Assembly (NCBI RefSeq): GCF_030295935.1 | Contig: NZ_AP027362.1 | Span: forward strand, 1,240,001-1,304,000 | Direction: 5' to 3' | Source: Thalassotalea piscium | Lineage (GTDB): Bacteria > Pseudomonadota > Gammaproteobacteria > Enterobacterales > Alteromonadaceae | DNA length: 64,000 nucleotides | Shown here: one piece after another, positions 55,064-64,000 of the stretch | Layout: each line of letters opens with the position of its first letter | Position numbering within the stretch: position 1 is the first letter of the stretch | Translations under genes and position numbers: made by a program | The notes under the pieces: generated by a model | Told to the model about the DNA's origin: nothing | The model's input: the letters and a program-made list of their open reading frames with translations, nothing else | Database searches by the model: none

Positions 55064-57757
55064 TTACTTCAACAATTTCAGTGCTTTTATACAGCGACCG
55101 ACTTGTTGATGTGTAGCTTTTACACTTTTAAGCGCTTGTGGCTTCATATCTGCATATTCAGTCACTAATTTCGCCAACTCACTTTCGCTTTCAGCCGAAC
55201 AGCTTGAAGGTAGCATGCTTCCAGTAAACGACCCTAACAAACTTAGGTCGCTCCCTTCATTAAGCTTAGGAATATGCGCTAAAATTTTATCTTTATATGG
55301 CGCTTCAAGTGCTTCTTGTTCTGAAGGGAATAATCCCCACATAATGTACCGTAGGGTTGAAAGCTTAAGCTTGTCAGGGTTGTTAACAACCACATTAAAC
55401 CATTTGGCTTTAACCTCGGCCTCAGGGCGAAGAACTTCAGCATAAATAGCATTTTTAACGCCAGTATCAGAGTTGTCTTTAGCTTGCTCTGCGGTTAATA
55501 AGGCTTGGTAGTTACCATATTGATAGCGATTTAATTTCGCAACAATGGTCCAACGTTTATCTTGATCAATAGCTAAGCCGTTAAAGCTTTTTTCGCCATT
55601 TAAAATATCAGTTAAATTAGCGAGGTGCTTATTCGTTTTAGCTGTTGAAACATAGCGGCTGTACCACATTTTTTGAAAATCAGAGCCTGCTTCAGCTTTG
55701 GCTAATAGGTCTAAGTAAAGATCTTCAACCTCTTGATATACTGCAGAGTAATCTTTTTGGCCTAAACGTGTTGCAGTGGTTAAATAACCGAGTGCAGAGC
55801 TAAGGCTACCTGCGATTTTTCTCACTACATTGTAATCAGTTTCACCTTCGATATTAGCAATTGCAAAGTTAACAAATTGATCTGCAGGTAACTTAGCATC
55901 ATTAACGCTATCTGCAAGGCTTTGCCATAACATTAAGCGCATAGTGGTGTTATCTATCGAGTTAATATGTTGATTAACAGCGGCTAAAGAATTGTCATCT
56001 AAATCAACTTTAACATAACCCCAGTCAGCTTCGTTTGGATACACTAAATCGGGACAGCTTTGCCCAATAACATCGTTAATTTCTGTGCGGGCACCTTTGT
56101 AAGTGATAGGTGTTGCTTGAGTTAAGCTCATGGTATCACCAACAAGGTTATATAAACCAACTTGAACACGCTGCTCACGAAGTGTTGGGTAATTTTCAGG
56201 TGCGGTTTGATCGATAGCAAACGATGATATTTTACCATCTGTACATTGGTAATTAACTTTTATGGTATTTACACCCGCTTGATATAGCCAATCTTGCGTC
56301 CATTGGGTCATGTCTTTGCCTGCAGCTTTACCAAGCTCCCCAATAAAATCATCAAGGTCGGTATTTTTATAAGCAAACTTTTTCAAGTAATTGCTAACAC
56401 CTACTCTAAAATTTTCTTCTCCAAGGTAGAAGGGGAGCTGTTTAAGTACTGAGGCACCTTTACCATAAGTAATGCCATCAAAGTTGGTTAAGGCATCACC
56501 TGTTGAAGGTACAGGTAGTTCAATGGCATGAGTATTAACAGAGTCATCACTTCTATAGGCCCATTGTTTAGTACCCGAGTAAAAAACATCCCATAGGTTT
56601 TCAAAGTCACTGGCTTTTTCAACGGCAAGATTAGCCATATAGGTAGCAAAGCTTTCATTTAGCCATAAGCCATTCCACCAGCGCATAGTTACTAAGTCGC
56701 CAAACCACATATGTGCCATTTCATGGGCAATAACATTAGCTAAACTCATTTTTGCTTGGGTAGATTTTTCGCCACGGCTAATATAGTTCTCACTAAAAGT
56801 TACCGCACCTACGTTTTCCATCGCACCGGCGTTAAAGTCAGGGGCTACCACTTGGTCGTATTTACCAAATGGGTATTTTACATCGAAATACTTGTTAAAA
56901 AATCCAAAGCTTTGTTTCGTTGGCGTAAACCACTCATCAGTATTTACGTACTGCTTTAGACTTTGACGAGCAAACACTCGTAGTGGAATATCTTCAAAGC
57001 TGTCTTCCCACACCGCATAGTTACCAGCATGTAACGAAAATACATAAGAAGAAAACTTAGCCGAGGTAGGAAAATGCCACAGATTGTTCTCACCTTGTTC
57101 GTCTATTTTTGTTTCGCGTGTTGCTGATATCACTTGCCAGTGCTTAGGCGCTGTTACCTGCATTGTGTAGGTAGCTTTTAAGTCAGGTTGGTCAAAATGA
57201 GGAAAAAGCTTGTTTGCGTCATAAGGTTCAAAATCGGTATATAAATATACTTCGCCGTTTTCAGGGTCAACAAAGCGATGCAAGCCAGAGCCATCGGTGG
57301 CATATTCACGCTCATAGCTCACCGTAATTGTGTTTTTGCCTGTACTTAATTCATCTGCAGGTATAGTAATAAACCACTGCTGATAACTAAAATTAGCAGC
57401 CTTACCATTAACAAGTACGTTTTCAACAGTACCAGCGTCAAAATCTATAGTAAGATCATTTTGATTATTAGCAACTAAGTCAAACTGAATTTCAGTTGTA
57501 CCTGAAAAAGTTGTAGATTGATTGCCAACCATAACTTGTAAGTTATAACTGACATTGCTGACCTGATTGGCACGCATTTGTGCATAATCTGCAAATAAAG
57601 ATTCACTTTGCGCTCTTACCATTTTATTTTGCTCTACAGCTTTTGATTGCTCAGAAATGGTAGAAGTGTTGGTGTTTGTATCACAGGCGCTAAGTAATAC
57701 TGAACTAGAAAGCGCAATTGTAAGGGCTTTAGCTAATAAAGAGTGTTTAACTTTCAT
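55064..57757 (-). CDS. pepN: M1-family aminopeptidase (PepN-like), lipoprotein
   Basis: 897 residues. Signal peptide with lipobox LLSAC near residue 24, so membrane-anchored outside the cytoplasm, unlike the cytosolic E. coli PepN. M1 features: GAMENVGAVTF near residue 307, zinc site HEMAHMWFGDLVTMRWWNG near 342 with the distal Glu in LNESFATY. Long ERAP1-like C-terminal domain. Removes N-terminal residues from peptides. Next to the IS4/repeat array at its 3' end. Confidence 0.92.
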   Translation of the reverse strand: MKVKHSLLAKALTIALSSSVLLSACDTNTNTSTISEQSKAVEQNKMVRAQSESLFADYAQMRANQVSNVSYNLQVMVGNQSTTFSGTTEIQFDLVANNQNDLTIDFDAGTVENVLVNGKAANFSYQQWFITIPADELSTGKNTITVSYEREYATDGSGLHRFVDPENGEVYLYTDFEPYDANKLFPHFDQPDLKATYTMQVTAPKHWQVISATRETKIDEQGENNLWHFPTSAKFSSYVFSLHAGNYAVWEDSFEDIPLRVFARQSLKQYVNTDEWFTPTKQSFGFFNKYFDVKYPFGKYDQVVAPDFNAGAMENVGAVTFSENYISRGEKSTQAKMSLANVIAHEMAHMWFGDLVTMRWWNGLWLNESFATYMANLAVEKASDFENLWDVFYSGTKQWAYRSDDSVNTHAIELPVPSTGDALTNFDGITYGKGASVLKQLPFYLGEENFRVGVSNYLKKFAYKNTDLDDFIGELGKAAGKDMTQWTQDWLYQAGVNTIKVNYQCTDGKISSFAIDQTAPENYPTLREQRVQVGLYNLVGDTMSLTQATPITYKGARTEINDVIGQSCPDLVYPNEADWGYVKVDLDDNSLAAVNQHINSIDNTTMRLMLWQSLADSVNDAKLPADQFVNFAIANIEGETDYNVVRKIAGSLSSALGYLTTATRLGQKDYSAVYQEVEDLYLDLLAKAEAGSDFQKMWYSRYVSTAKTNKHLANLTDILNGEKSFNGLAIDQDKRWTIVAKLNRYQYGNYQALLTAEQAKDNSDTGVKNAIYAEVLRPEAEVKAKWFNVVVNNPDKLKLSTLRYIMWGLFPSEQEALEAPYKDKILAHIPKLNEGSDLSLLGSFTGSMLPSSCSAESESELAKLVTEYADMKPQALKSVKATHQQVGRCIKALKLLK

Positions 57758-58158
57758 TGGTGAAATGTTCCTTGAAAACGAAGAATAATGTGTTGTTATT
57801 ATTAAATTATTTTTGTAACGTTTTTATAACATACTTTAGCGAACTCTAGCGACAGCTAAGCTTAAAAACCCTACAGTTAAACGTATTTTTGTTTCTAAGT
57901 GCGTGAATGGCGATAACATCGATAAAACTCTTTTAACATCACTTTCTGTATTTTTATTATAAAATTTGTTGGCTTTTAGTCATATTGCTGTGGTATCAGG
58001 TACACTGTTTGTTTTGTTAAAAATGCATTCAAGCCAACATTATTGCCTAACGCCAATGTACAAATTTACAAGAAATAGCGCCAGAGTGAGCTTAAGCTTA
58101 AAGTTAGTAAATAACGTTAACCTTTAACTCTTAAAAACAACCAATAGCAGAGACTCAA
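57758..58158. other. Intergenic gap between pepN-like and azlC genes
   Basis: Divergent promoter region, AT-rich. A spaced inverted pair GTTGGCTT (57968 area) and AAGCCAAC (58033 area) encloses about 50 bp. Nothing else could be assigned. Confidence 0.3.
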
Positions 58159-58890
58159 ATGAACGTTCAAAAGACCCTAGTTATAAACCTTTTTAAAAAA
58201 GGCTTTTGGGATATGTTGCCACTTAATTTAGCGGTGATCCCTTGGGGAATACTGTGTGGTTCTTTAGCTATTCAACGAGACTTTACTGTTCTTGAAGCAT
58301 TATTAATGCCTTTAATTGTATTTGCTGGCTCAGCACAGCTGGTAGCAACAGAGTTAATTGCCAGTAATGCGCCTTTAGCTACTGTATTATTTACAACATT
58401 TATTATTAGCTCTCGTCATTTTTTATATGGGCTTGCATTTCGCGATAAAATATCTCATTTACCGGCAAAATGGCGTTTGAGTTTAGGCTTTTTGTTAACA
58501 GATGAGCTGTTTGCCCTATCTGGTGATAGCAAAGCTTTTAAAGGTGTATATCGACTTTTTTATGCATTAGCCGCCGGGGGAAGCTTTTATGTTTGCTGGT
58601 TATTGTGGAATATAATAGGCATTTTCGCGGGAGCGTATCTACCAGACTTAACCACGCTAGGTTTAGACTTTGCTATTGCGGTAACTTTTATCGCGTTAGT
58701 TATTCCCAGTGTAACCACTTTTCCTATGCTGATAACTGTTATTGTTGCAGGAATTTGTTCCATTGTTTTTAAACTACTTCAGTGGCAATTAGATCTCGTT
58801 GCGGCATCATTACTGGGTATGTATGCAGGCTACATAAGCTACAGCATTCAAGCTAAGTTTAAATTAGCACAAGTAAGAAAGGGCAGTTAA
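58159..58890 (+). CDS. azlC: AzlC-family branched-chain amino acid exporter subunit
   Basis: 243 residues, AzlC/YgaZ family: FVFAGSAQLVATELI-like segment (FAGSAQLVATEL), SRHFLYGLAFRDKI and LTDELFALSG. About five to seven TM helices. With AzlD forms a small exporter, e.g. YgaZH for valine in E. coli. The azlD start codon directly follows the stop (58891). Confidence 0.9.
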   Translation: MNVQKTLVINLFKKGFWDMLPLNLAVIPWGILCGSLAIQRDFTVLEALLMPLIVFAGSAQLVATELIASNAPLATVLFTTFIISSRHFLYGLAFRDKISHLPAKWRLSLGFLLTDELFALSGDSKAFKGVYRLFYALAAGGSFYVCWLLWNIIGIFAGAYLPDLTTLGLDFAIAVTFIALVIPSVTTFPMLITVIVAGICSIVFKLLQWQLDLVAASLLGMYAGYISYSIQAKFKLAQVRKGS

Positions 58891-59205
58891 ATGACATTAA
58901 TTACTATATTTTTATTAGCATTAATCACATTCTCAACACGGTATTTATTCTTACACCCAAAAACGCCAGTGAGACTTGGCCCTAAAATGATCCGCTTTTT
59001 AAGTTTTAGTGCTCCTGCTGTATTAACGGCTATATGGGTACCTATTATTTTTGTTCAGCAAGGTCAGTTAATGCTGTCTTGGAAAAACCCTTACTTAGTT
59101 GCAGCTACCGTAGCTGTACTGGTAGCTGCTAAAAGTAAAAGTATTTACTTAACCTTATTTGTTAGTGTTGCCGTATTTGTGGCAATGCGTTTTTTTATGC
59201 AGTGA
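58891..59205 (+). CDS. azlD: AzlD-family exporter subunit
   Basis: 104 residues, three to four TM helices; FLLALITFSTRYLFLHPKTP then RFLSFSAPAVLTAIWVPIIF are typical of AzlD/YgaH. Adjacent to azlC with zero gap. Confidence 0.9.
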   Translation: MTLITIFLLALITFSTRYLFLHPKTPVRLGPKMIRFLSFSAPAVLTAIWVPIIFVQQGQLMLSWKNPYLVAATVAVLVAAKSKSIYLTLFVSVAVFVAMRFFMQ

Positions 59206-59271
59206 TGAACCTTTCCACCTGTTGATTCGTCTTTATTGCATAAGAGAAATGATCAAAGCATGAGTTAACAA

Positions 59272-59802
59272 ATGGAACAAGCCAAAATAGACTTATTAGT
59301 TATTGAAATGCAGCAAGGAAGTGAAGCTGCGTTTAAAGAGATATTTGACTACTTTCAACCCTCACTCGTTCGTTTTTCTTATAAAGTTTGTTGCAATGAG
59401 CAAATGGCGAAAGATGCGGTACAAAATAGTTGGTTAAAGGTAACTAAATCAATTGGCAAGTTAAAAGATCCTCGTGCTTTTAAAAGTTGGCTTTATCAAA
59501 TGGTCCGTTGGCAAAGTATCGACTTAGTTAAGAAAGCGGCCAATGATCCACTTGAATTTACCGAACAAGACGCTAGCAGTGTGAGTCAGCATACTGGTGT
59601 TGAAGAAATGCAGTCATCTCTATTGGCGTTAATTAACTTATTACCAGAAATTGACCGCCAAGCAATATACCTTTTCTATTTAGAAGAAATGAAAATTAAA
59701 GAAATTGCGACAATTTTATCTACCCCTGAAGGCACTATTAAGTCTCGGCTTAATCGCGCTAGAAATATGCTAAAAGTAAAAATAGAGCAGTTAGGAGAAT
59801 AA
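59272..59802 (+). CDS. ECF-type RNA polymerase sigma factor
   Basis: 176 residues. Region 2 about 25-95 (VRFSYKVCCNEQMAKDAVQN, FKSWLYQMVRWQSIDLVKK) and region 4 about 120-170 (LLPEIDRQAIYLFYLEEMKI, IKSRLNRARNMLK). Group unclear. The next gene starts two bases later and codes for a membrane protein that could be its regulator. No zinc-binding anti-sigma motif (HxxxCxxC) was seen there. Confidence 0.9.
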   Translation: MEQAKIDLLVIEMQQGSEAAFKEIFDYFQPSLVRFSYKVCCNEQMAKDAVQNSWLKVTKSIGKLKDPRAFKSWLYQMVRWQSIDLVKKAANDPLEFTEQDASSVSQHTGVEEMQSSLLALINLLPEIDRQAIYLFYLEEMKIKEIATILSTPEGTIKSRLNRARNMLKVKIEQLGE

Positions 59803-59803
59803 T

Positions 59804-60175
59804 ATGAATTTAGATGAACGAATTAAACAAGAGTTAAGTGATGAAGCCAAACATTTAGACCAACAACTAGCTAACGATAGTGGCATATTCACAATGCTAG
59901 CAAATGCCTTCAAAGGTTCTTTAGGACGTTGGTTAGTAATTGTGTTAGTTGTTGGTTTACTGGTTACAGTTTTAATGTTGTACTCAGGCTATCAGTTCTT
60001 TTTTGTTGAAGGCAATATTGCGTTTAAATTGCATTGGGGCGTTGTTTTATTAGTTGCCACTATGGTGCAAATATCGTTAAAAATGTGGTCTTTTATGGAA
60101 ATGAACCGTCAATCAAGCCTACGGGAAATAAAGCGATTAGAACTCATGGTTGAAAAGCTTTGTAGCCAGAAATAA
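59804..60175 (+). CDS. DUF6768-like membrane protein, sigma-factor partner
   Basis: 123 residues. N-terminal acidic helical part (MNLDERIKQELSDEAKHLD), then two TM helices (about 43-64 and 78-97), then a short basic C-terminus. The arrangement sigma factor plus small two-TM protein recalls DUF6768 family loci; naming from memory. Strong SD (GGAGAATAAT) and 1-base gap imply co-translation. Possibly modulates the sigma factor, unproven. Confidence 0.65.
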   Translation: MNLDERIKQELSDEAKHLDQQLANDSGIFTMLANAFKGSLGRWLVIVLVVGLLVTVLMLYSGYQFFFVEGNIAFKLHWGVVLLVATMVQISLKMWSFMEMNRQSSLREIKRLELMVEKLCSQK

Positions 60176-60303
60176 CTACAACAGCAAATTGAAAGCAAAA
60201 CACTTTTATCGATGATAAGTTACTTTTCATCGATAAAAGCTTGTTATTACGCTTTATTCGCTTTTATTATAGGGCAGAATTAATTAAAGGAAAAAAAGTC
60301 ATA

Positions 60304-61743
60304 ATGAATGTTAAATCAGCGTTAACCGCGGTTGCTGTTATCAGTGCGTTAGCACTTTCAAGCCAGAGTTTTGCCTCAGATGATAAAAAAGCAGGTAAAG
60401 AAAAAGACCAAAAATCAAGCTGGTTAAGCTTATCTAAAGCCGAGTTAACTGCGGTTGAAGATTATGCCACTGACTATAAAAACTTTATTTACAAAGCACC
60501 AACAGAGTTGATGTTTGTTAAAGAAGCAGTAAAACGTGCAGAAGCGAATGGCTTTAAACGCTTAACTGAAAAAAGTAATTTAAAACCCGGTGCGCGCTTT
60601 TACGATGTTAACCGTGACCGTGGCATTTCATTTATTGTTATAGGCAAAAAAGACCTACAACAAGGTACGCGTATTGTTGGCTCTCATATTGACTCGCCAC
60701 GTTTAGAATTAAAAGGGCGTCCGCTTTATGAAAAACAAAAATTTGCCTTATTCCAAACCTATGTTCATGGTGGTATTAAGAGCTATCAGTGGGTAAACAT
60801 TCCACTTGCACTTGTAGGTCGTGTTGATAAAAAAGACGGCACCGTGGTTGAGATTGAAATGGGCTTTGACGAAAATGATCCTATTTTAATGGTGCCAGAC
60901 CTTGCGCCGCATGTTGACCATCCGAACCGAGATCGTAAGAGTCGCGACGTTATTAAAAAAGAAGAGTTAGATGTCATTATTGCGTCTAAACCTGATTTTG
61001 AAAAATCAATTTCTAAAGTAGTAGAAGACTATTTAACCTCGAATTATAACATTAGTGTTGATGACTTTGTATCAGCAGAACTTGCACTAGTGCCAGCGAT
61101 CAAACCAAGAGATGTGGGGTTTGACCGCAGTATGATTGCAGCATACGGGCACGACGATAAAGCAGCCTCTATTGCCTCTGTAGCCGCTATTATGGAGCAA
61201 AAAATTCCTGAGTATACCTCTATTGCATTTTTAGTAGATAACGAAGAAGTGGGTAATATTAATAACACCGGCGCAAAGTCTAGTTACTTAGTCGACTTGT
61301 TAAGTGCAATGCTTTATAACGAACAAGGTAAAGGCTACAACGACTACTTACTTCGAAAGTTATTACGCAATACTAAAGTAATATCTACCGATGTTAACCC
61401 TGGTGTGCATCCTACTTGGTCGGGTGTTTGGGAGCTAGGTAATGCACCACGTTTAGGCAACGGTATTAATATTAAGCTTTATGGTGGCGGTTTTAATGCT
61501 AACTCAGAATACACAGCTTGGACTCGCAATTACCTTGATGAAAATAACATTAAATGGCAAACATCTACCTACAAGGGCAAAGCCTCAGGCGGTACCATTG
61601 GTAGTTCGCTTTCAGACGATAATATGGAAGTAATTGATTTTGGTGTACCCATTTTATCAATTCATTCGCCTTATGCCTTAGGCTCAAAAGTAGACTTATA
61701 CTCTTTATATAAAGCGATGTCGGCATTTTTTGCCCATAAATAG
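60304..61743 (+). CDS. M18-family aminopeptidase with signal peptide
   Basis: 479 residues from ATG 60304, preceded by AAAGGAAAAAAAG; the longer frame to 60241 is not supported. Signal peptide MNVKSALTAVAVISALALSS, ending near SFASDD. M18 body: VGSHIDSPRLELKGRPLYE (zinc His/Asp), YGHDDKAASIASVAAIME, FLVDNEEVGNINNTGAKSSY (Glu residues), STDVNPGVHPTW and IPILSIHSP-like end (VPILSIHSPYAL). M18 enzymes are normally cytosolic; export is unusual. Removes acidic or neutral N-terminal residues in relatives. Confidence 0.88.
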   Translation: MNVKSALTAVAVISALALSSQSFASDDKKAGKEKDQKSSWLSLSKAELTAVEDYATDYKNFIYKAPTELMFVKEAVKRAEANGFKRLTEKSNLKPGARFYDVNRDRGISFIVIGKKDLQQGTRIVGSHIDSPRLELKGRPLYEKQKFALFQTYVHGGIKSYQWVNIPLALVGRVDKKDGTVVEIEMGFDENDPILMVPDLAPHVDHPNRDRKSRDVIKKEELDVIIASKPDFEKSISKVVEDYLTSNYNISVDDFVSAELALVPAIKPRDVGFDRSMIAAYGHDDKAASIASVAAIMEQKIPEYTSIAFLVDNEEVGNINNTGAKSSYLVDLLSAMLYNEQGKGYNDYLLRKLLRNTKVISTDVNPGVHPTWSGVWELGNAPRLGNGINIKLYGGGFNANSEYTAWTRNYLDENNIKWQTSTYKGKASGGTIGSSLSDDNMEVIDFGVPILSIHSPYALGSKVDLYSLYKAMSAFFAHK

Positions 61744-61788
61744 GCAATAAATAAATAGAAAACCAAAATAGACAGTTAAGCTAATATT

Positions 61789-61812
61789 AAAGGGATCAGT
61801 AGATCCCTTTTT
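61789..61812 (+). terminator. Hairpin terminator after the M18 gene
   Basis: Stem AAAGGGATC/GATCCCTTT with loop AGTA and a T-run. The RHS fragment begins about 12 bp later. Confidence 0.82.
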
Positions 61813-61823
61813 CATATCTGTGA

Positions 61824-62768
61824 GAAACTCATTTTTTATCCGACAACGACGAACTGGTTGCAGAATATAACGCTAGTGGTACCTTAATTAATCGCTACGT
61901 TCATGGCATTGCAGCAGACGACCCGGTAGTTTGGTATCAAGGGGCTGGCACCGCTAATAAACATTATCTACTGGCCGATGAGCGCGGCTCTATTATTGTA
62001 GAAACCAATAGTGCAGGTAATATAACAGCAAGCCATCAATATGGCCCTTATGGCGAGCCGATAAACCAAAGCGCATCACGGTTTAGGTACACTGGGCAAA
62101 TACTATTACCCGGCACCGAGCTTTATTACTACAAAGCACGGATTTATCATCCAAAACTAGGTCGATTCCTTCAAACTGACCCTGTAGGTTATGAAGACCA
62201 GATGAATCTGTATGCTTATGTGGGGAATGATCCGGTTAATATGAATGATCCATCCGGAAAGTTCATGAATTTTATTCTTGGAGGAGTTGTAGGTGCGGCA
62301 GTTGAAGCATTTACTCAAATAGCAACGGAAGGTAGTGTTAATAATTGGACAAAGGTTGGAGCAATGGGAGCCGCAGGAGTTGTTTCTGGTGGGCTAAGTG
62401 TTGCAACAAAGGGTTTATCTATTGGACAAAAAGCTCTTACGGTGGCAGGGAATACGACAATAGATGCTACTTCTCAAGCTACAGCAAGTTTAATCTCTGA
62501 TGGGATAACTGGAGATCATAGTGGTTCTCTAGCAAACGCTGGTGAAACAGCATTAAATGCAGCAGCAGGTACAGGGAAGGCAACAGTATCAGCAGCCAAA
62601 GGAAAACTAGGTGTTATAGGCAAAATTGCTGGTGTAAAATCACCATCAATTAACACTGGTTTAAAATCAGTAGATAAAGCTTTCACTGAAGCTGGAAGTC
62701 GTGCTGCTCAAACCGCAGAAGGTGTTGCTGCTGGTGTGATTAATAATAAACTGAAGGAAAATCAATAA
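61824..62768 (+). pseudogene. 5'-truncated RHS C-terminal tip (orphan rhs-CT)
   Basis: Open frame of about 314 codons from the in-frame stop at 61821, with no Met until 62202, so the N-terminus is missing. RHS-repeat core: [58 protein letters not shown] and [19 protein letters not shown]. After DPSG comes a ~175-residue Gly/Ala/Ser-rich variable tail ([42 protein letters not shown]) typical of the polymorphic toxin position but without a recognised nuclease motif. No own promoter or SD seen. Displaced fragment or recombination reservoir. Confidence 0.8.
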
Positions 62769-63070
62769 TGCAAAATGTTTCAGCCAATTCAGTGTTTCTA
62801 AAGGGGTTTAGATATATGTTTTGGATTTGGTTAGTGTTATTAACCTTAGTTTTCTTACTTAGTGTTAGTTTAAGAGCAGAAGTTAGTATTGAAATAACTA
62901 ATTTAGCCTTTGCTTATATTGGTATTGTAGTAACTTCATTATTTTTAAGTTTTATAACGGCTTATTTTATTGTGAAAAAAGCTATAGATTCAGGAGAAAT
63001 ATCGGATTCAAATATATTTACTAAAGGAGGAAAATTGAGTTTGAATATCTTTAGCCAAAAGCTTAAATAG
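62768..63070 (+). CDS. Small two-TM protein, candidate immunity partner of the RHS tip
   Basis: 100 residues, two strong TM helices (about 15-37 and 48-70), charged C-terminus. Its ATG overlaps the RHS stop as TAATG, so translation is coupled. RHS C-terminal toxins are normally followed by their cognate immunity gene; position and coupling support this, but the sequence matches no family I know. A terminator follows at 63114. Confidence 0.6.
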   Translation: MQNVSANSVFLKGFRYMFWIWLVLLTLVFLLSVSLRAEVSIEITNLAFAYIGIVVTSLFLSFITAYFIVKKAIDSGEISDSNIFTKGGKLSLNIFSQKLK

Positions 63071-63113
63071 TTATTTTAATCCAAAGCCTCGCTAGTCGCT
63101 GTCTTTCCTACAC

Positions 63114-63147
63114 AAATCCCTCGATAAAAATCGAGGGATTTTTTTAT
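63114..63147 (+). terminator. Hairpin terminator
   Basis: Stem AAATCCCTCGA/TCGAGGGATTT, loop TAAAAA, seven-T run. Ends the RHS tip/small gene unit. Confidence 0.88.
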
Positions 63148-63204
63148 GAACTTATTGTACAGAACGTGATCTGATCCATTTATTCAGTGATGAGGTGGAT
63201 TTCT

Positions 63205-64000
63205 ATGTTTACAACAAGTTCAGAGCAATGGGCAGAAGAAACATTTTTACATGCAAAATTGGGCGATACCCGCAGAGCTAAACGACTTGTTGTGTTAGCC
63301 TCTAATCTTTCCAACAAGTTAGGGCAATCACTCGTGCAATCATCTACGTCCACAGCCGATATTGAAGCGGCCTATCGTTTTACTCGTAATAAAGCTATTG
63401 ATGCTCAAGCTATAGCTGAGGCTGGCTTTAAGGCAACAGCAGCAAAAGTTAAAGATTATGATTGCCTACTTGCTTTAGAAGACACCACATCACTTGAATT
63501 TAAACATCAAACGATTCGCGATGAAATGGGGCATACCACTTCGAATAAGCGTTCGCGTGGCATGCATGCTCATTCCGTATTGCTATTTGCCCCTGAGCAG
63601 CAGCATGTTGTTGGTCTGATTGAGCAAAAACGATGGACACGAGACGTCAGTTTGTACGGCCAAAATAATCGCCATGCCAGCCGAGCGTACGAAGACAAAG
63701 AAAGCTATAAGTGGGAGCAAGCATCAGAAGCGATGACTCCCCGTCTAGGTTCAACAATGAATAAGGTAATTTCAGTGTGTGATAGAGAGTCAGATATTAT
63801 TGAATACCTGACTTATAAAACAGCGAGGCAGCAACGTTTTGTCGTGCGCTCAATGCAGAGTCGTTGCATTGAACAAAGTGAAAATAAACTTTATCAATAT
63901 AGTGAGTCGTTAAAATCAGCAGGTCAACGTATTGTTTCGGTGAGGCAAAAAGGCGGACGCAAAGCGCGGGAGGCTTCTTGTCAAATACGTTATGCCAAAG
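63205..64000 (+). CDS. IS4-superfamily (Tn5/IS50-type) transposase, partial at window end
   Basis: Open from ATG 63205 (265 codons) to the window edge without stop. N-terminal Tn5-type DNA-binding domain: WAEETFLHAKLGDTRRAKRL, LVQSSTSTADIEAAYRF. DDE domain: LLALEDTTSLEFKHQT (first D), VISVCDRESDIIEYL (second D). Distinct from the IS4 element at 53261-54551. Left end of the IS not identified; a repeated TGATC-rich stretch near 63170 may be close to it. Its remaining third lies outside the window. Confidence 0.88.
   Translation, partial: MFTTSSEQWAEETFLHAKLGDTRRAKRLVVLASNLSNKLGQSLVQSSTSTADIEAAYRFTRNKAIDAQAIAEAGFKATAAKVKDYDCLLALEDTTSLEFKHQTIRDEMGHTTSNKRSRGMHAHSVLLFAPEQQHVVGLIEQKRWTRDVSLYGQNNRHASRAYEDKESYKWEQASEAMTPRLGSTMNKVISVCDRESDIIEYLTYKTARQQRFVVRSMQSRCIEQSENKLYQYSESLKSAGQRIVSVRQKGGRKAREASCQIRYAK

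Noticed and set aside
62202-62768. Independent 188-codon gene starting at the first Met
   Set aside because: The RHS homology continues in the same frame upstream to about 61842, so the Met is internal to a truncated RHS frame.

Overview
The window looks like chromosome of a marine gammaproteobacterium of the order Alteromonadales, most likely Colwelliaceae (Colwellia/Thalassotalea type). This is inferred, not searched. The grounds are AT-rich DNA, Enterobacteria-like blocks (pabB-nudL-sdaA; lolCDE; comEC-msbA-lpxK-Trm112-kdsB), marine-type small families (DUF2789, DUF3083-like, DUF6172-like, PA3496-like) and a GlyGly-CTERM-like secreted protease. Both strands are used. I saw no rRNA, tRNA or CRISPR array.

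Layout. 1-8.4 kb: cysB, then sdaA, a CoA-type Nudix hydrolase and pabB on the minus strand, class I fumarase, rmuC and a DUF1353 gene. 8.6-14.5 kb: Mg/Zn transport (mgtE, zntB-like), two small genes, a PAS-PAS-GGDEF cyclase and an HdfR-like LysR regulator. 14.7-21.2 kb: rimK, an AstE/ASPA-type hydrolase and a RimB-like protease in one run, two convergent MscS channels, an orphan MlaC and rlmD. 21.4-32.2 kb: a membrane GGDEF protein, an NSS transporter, an MBL hydrolase, a NaChBac-like channel, an XRE + membrane protein pair, a Mpo1-like gene, lysE, rsuA, a CsgD/VpsT-like regulator and small genes. 32.3-41.2 kb: a secreted metzincin, a complete IS66 element, an M13 peptidase lipoprotein and a GAF sensor kinase without its phosphoacceptor His. 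41.3-51.4 kb: the envelope block (lolCDE, DUF2062, comEC, msbA, lpxK, Trm112, kdsB), which joins lipoprotein sorting, lipid A flipping and phosphorylation, and KDO activation. 51.6-61.7 kb: a DUF3083-like gene, a DUF6172-like gene, an IS4 element inside a palindromic repeat array, an M1 aminopeptidase lipoprotein, azlCD, an ECF sigma factor with a membrane partner, and an exported M18 aminopeptidase. 61.8-64 kb: a 5'-truncated RHS tip with a coupled small membrane gene, then a Tn5-type transposase cut by the window end.

The non-coding DNA has clear structure. There are two inverted copies of a TA-flanked MITE-like element (26480-26842 and 40902-41165), the first carrying a 47-bp tandem duplication. 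A different ~265-bp palindromic element lies at 22657-22921. A five-unit, ~106-bp palindromic repeat array at 53242-55031 has one unit split by the IS4 copy, with a 10-bp target duplication. Bidirectional hairpin terminators separate several convergent gene pairs.

Best candidates for something new are the orphan RHS tip with its overlapping two-TM gene, the ion channel with an unusually acidic TFEDWTD filter, the kinase lacking its histidine, and the rimK writer/possible-eraser gene set. Nothing here is an obvious complete new defence system.
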